Source: Actinomadura livida
Lineage (GTDB): Bacteria; Actinomycetota; Actinomycetes; Streptosporangiales; Streptosporangiaceae
Direction: 5' to 3'
DNA length: 64,000 nucleotides
Assembly (NCBI RefSeq): GCF_014648675.1
Contig: NZ_BMRO01000003.1
Location: 593,221 to 657,220, forward strand
The translations under genes were made by a program, and so were the position numbers. Positions within the stretch are counted from its first letter, which is position 1; the number at the start of each line of letters is the position of its first letter. Of the stretch, positions 63,855-64,000 are shown piece by piece. The notes beneath the pieces were generated by a model, which ran no database searches, had not been told where the DNA came from, and saw nothing but the letters and a program-made list of their open reading frames with translations.

Positions 63855-64000
63855 ATGCACGTCGAGTCCGGAACGTCCAGCGCTCCCGGCATTCCGAAAC
63901 TTGGGCGCATCCCCATCCTCGATGTGGCGCCGGTGGTGGGTTGTGGCAGGTGGCCTGCCAAGGCGGTGGTGGGTGAGACGGTCGAGGTGTCGGCGACGGT
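63855..64000 (+). CDS. glgE: Alpha-1,4-glucan:maltose-1-phosphate maltosyltransferase, N-terminus only
   Basis: The first 48 codons before the window ends. [34 protein letters not shown] is the characteristic N-terminal beta domain of GlgE ([34 protein letters not shown]). GlgE extends alpha-glucans from maltose-1-phosphate and is commonly beside glgP in mycelial actinomycetes. ATG at 63855 has GAGG 7 nt upstream. The catalytic part lies outside the window. Confidence 0.9.
   Translation, partial: MHVESGTSSAPGIPKLGRIPILDVAPVVGCGRWPAKAVVGETVEVSAT

Overview
The window is about 64 kb of very GC-rich DNA carrying dense, ordinary-length genes with many GTG and TTG starts. The organism is almost certainly a mycelial actinomycete. 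The gene set (SAV_2177-type methyltransferase, F420-type luciferase-fold oxidoreductase, GlgP/GlgE pair, several Ser/Thr kinases, DUF1206, DUF6458) fits Streptosporangiales such as Actinomadura. That placement is inference from family content, not from a marker gene. No rRNA, integrase, transposase, phage gene or CRISPR array was seen, and the core looks chromosomal.

Layout. 1-2.8 kb: a LacI regulator cut by the window edge, a zinc alcohol dehydrogenase and a SAV_2177-type methyltransferase. 2.8-3.5 kb: a minus-strand tRNA cluster (Gln-CTG, then two identical Glu-CTC). 3.5-7.3 kb: DUF2461, fumarylacetoacetase-family and a membrane-anchored CBM2-like protein, then two small proteins. 7.5-12.3 kb: an accessory-looking stretch with two small membrane proteins, a GntR/UTRA regulator, two GNAT enzymes, a ribbon-helix-helix-like protein and a membrane protein fusing a cyclic-nucleotide-binding domain to a nucleotide-cyclase domain. 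12.3-25.2 kb: a branched-chain amino acid and serine block on the minus strand (cimA, ilvE, leuB, serA, ilvC, ilvH, ilvB), interrupted by a FhuF-like protein, a thymidylate-synthase-fold protein and an unassigned plus-strand protein. 25.3-36.1 kb: two GGDEF-EAL proteins flanking a sugar dehydrogenase lipoprotein and gatCAB. 36.3-44.9 kb: ligA, a MetE C-domain-like protein, an F420-type oxidoreductase, mnmA and a cysteine desulfurase. 45-48.7 kb: a TetR/MFS pair and etfBA. 49-53 kb: three protein-kinase genes in one operon, the last a pseudokinase. 53.1-56 kb: lipid genes (acyl-ACP desaturase, SDR, enoyl-CoA hydratase). 56-60 kb: a SNF2 helicase coupled to a SWIM zinc-finger protein. 60.1-64 kb: an HTH/membrane-protein pair and divergent glgP/glgE.

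How parts work together. CimA, IlvBH, IlvC, LeuB and IlvE cover most of isoleucine/valine/leucine synthesis. Both cimA and ilvB are preceded by what look like ribosome-mediated attenuators: tiny leader peptides containing LVII and ILVVL runs, then a 10-bp GC-rich hairpin overlapping the leader end, then a terminator with six U. MnmA and the cysteine desulfurase together can supply sulfur for tRNA 2-thiouridine, and GatCAB makes Gln-tRNA(Gln) beside the tRNA-Gln/Glu cluster. GlgP and GlgE belong to glycogen/alpha-glucan metabolism.

Most unusual items: the single-chain TM-CNB-cyclase protein at 10657, the thymidylate-synthase-fold protein beside serA, the kinase/kinase/pseudokinase operon, the twin attenuators, and several clean palindromes placed like operators upstream of regulators or catabolic operons. 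All functional statements come from reading translated sequence by eye; no database search was run.
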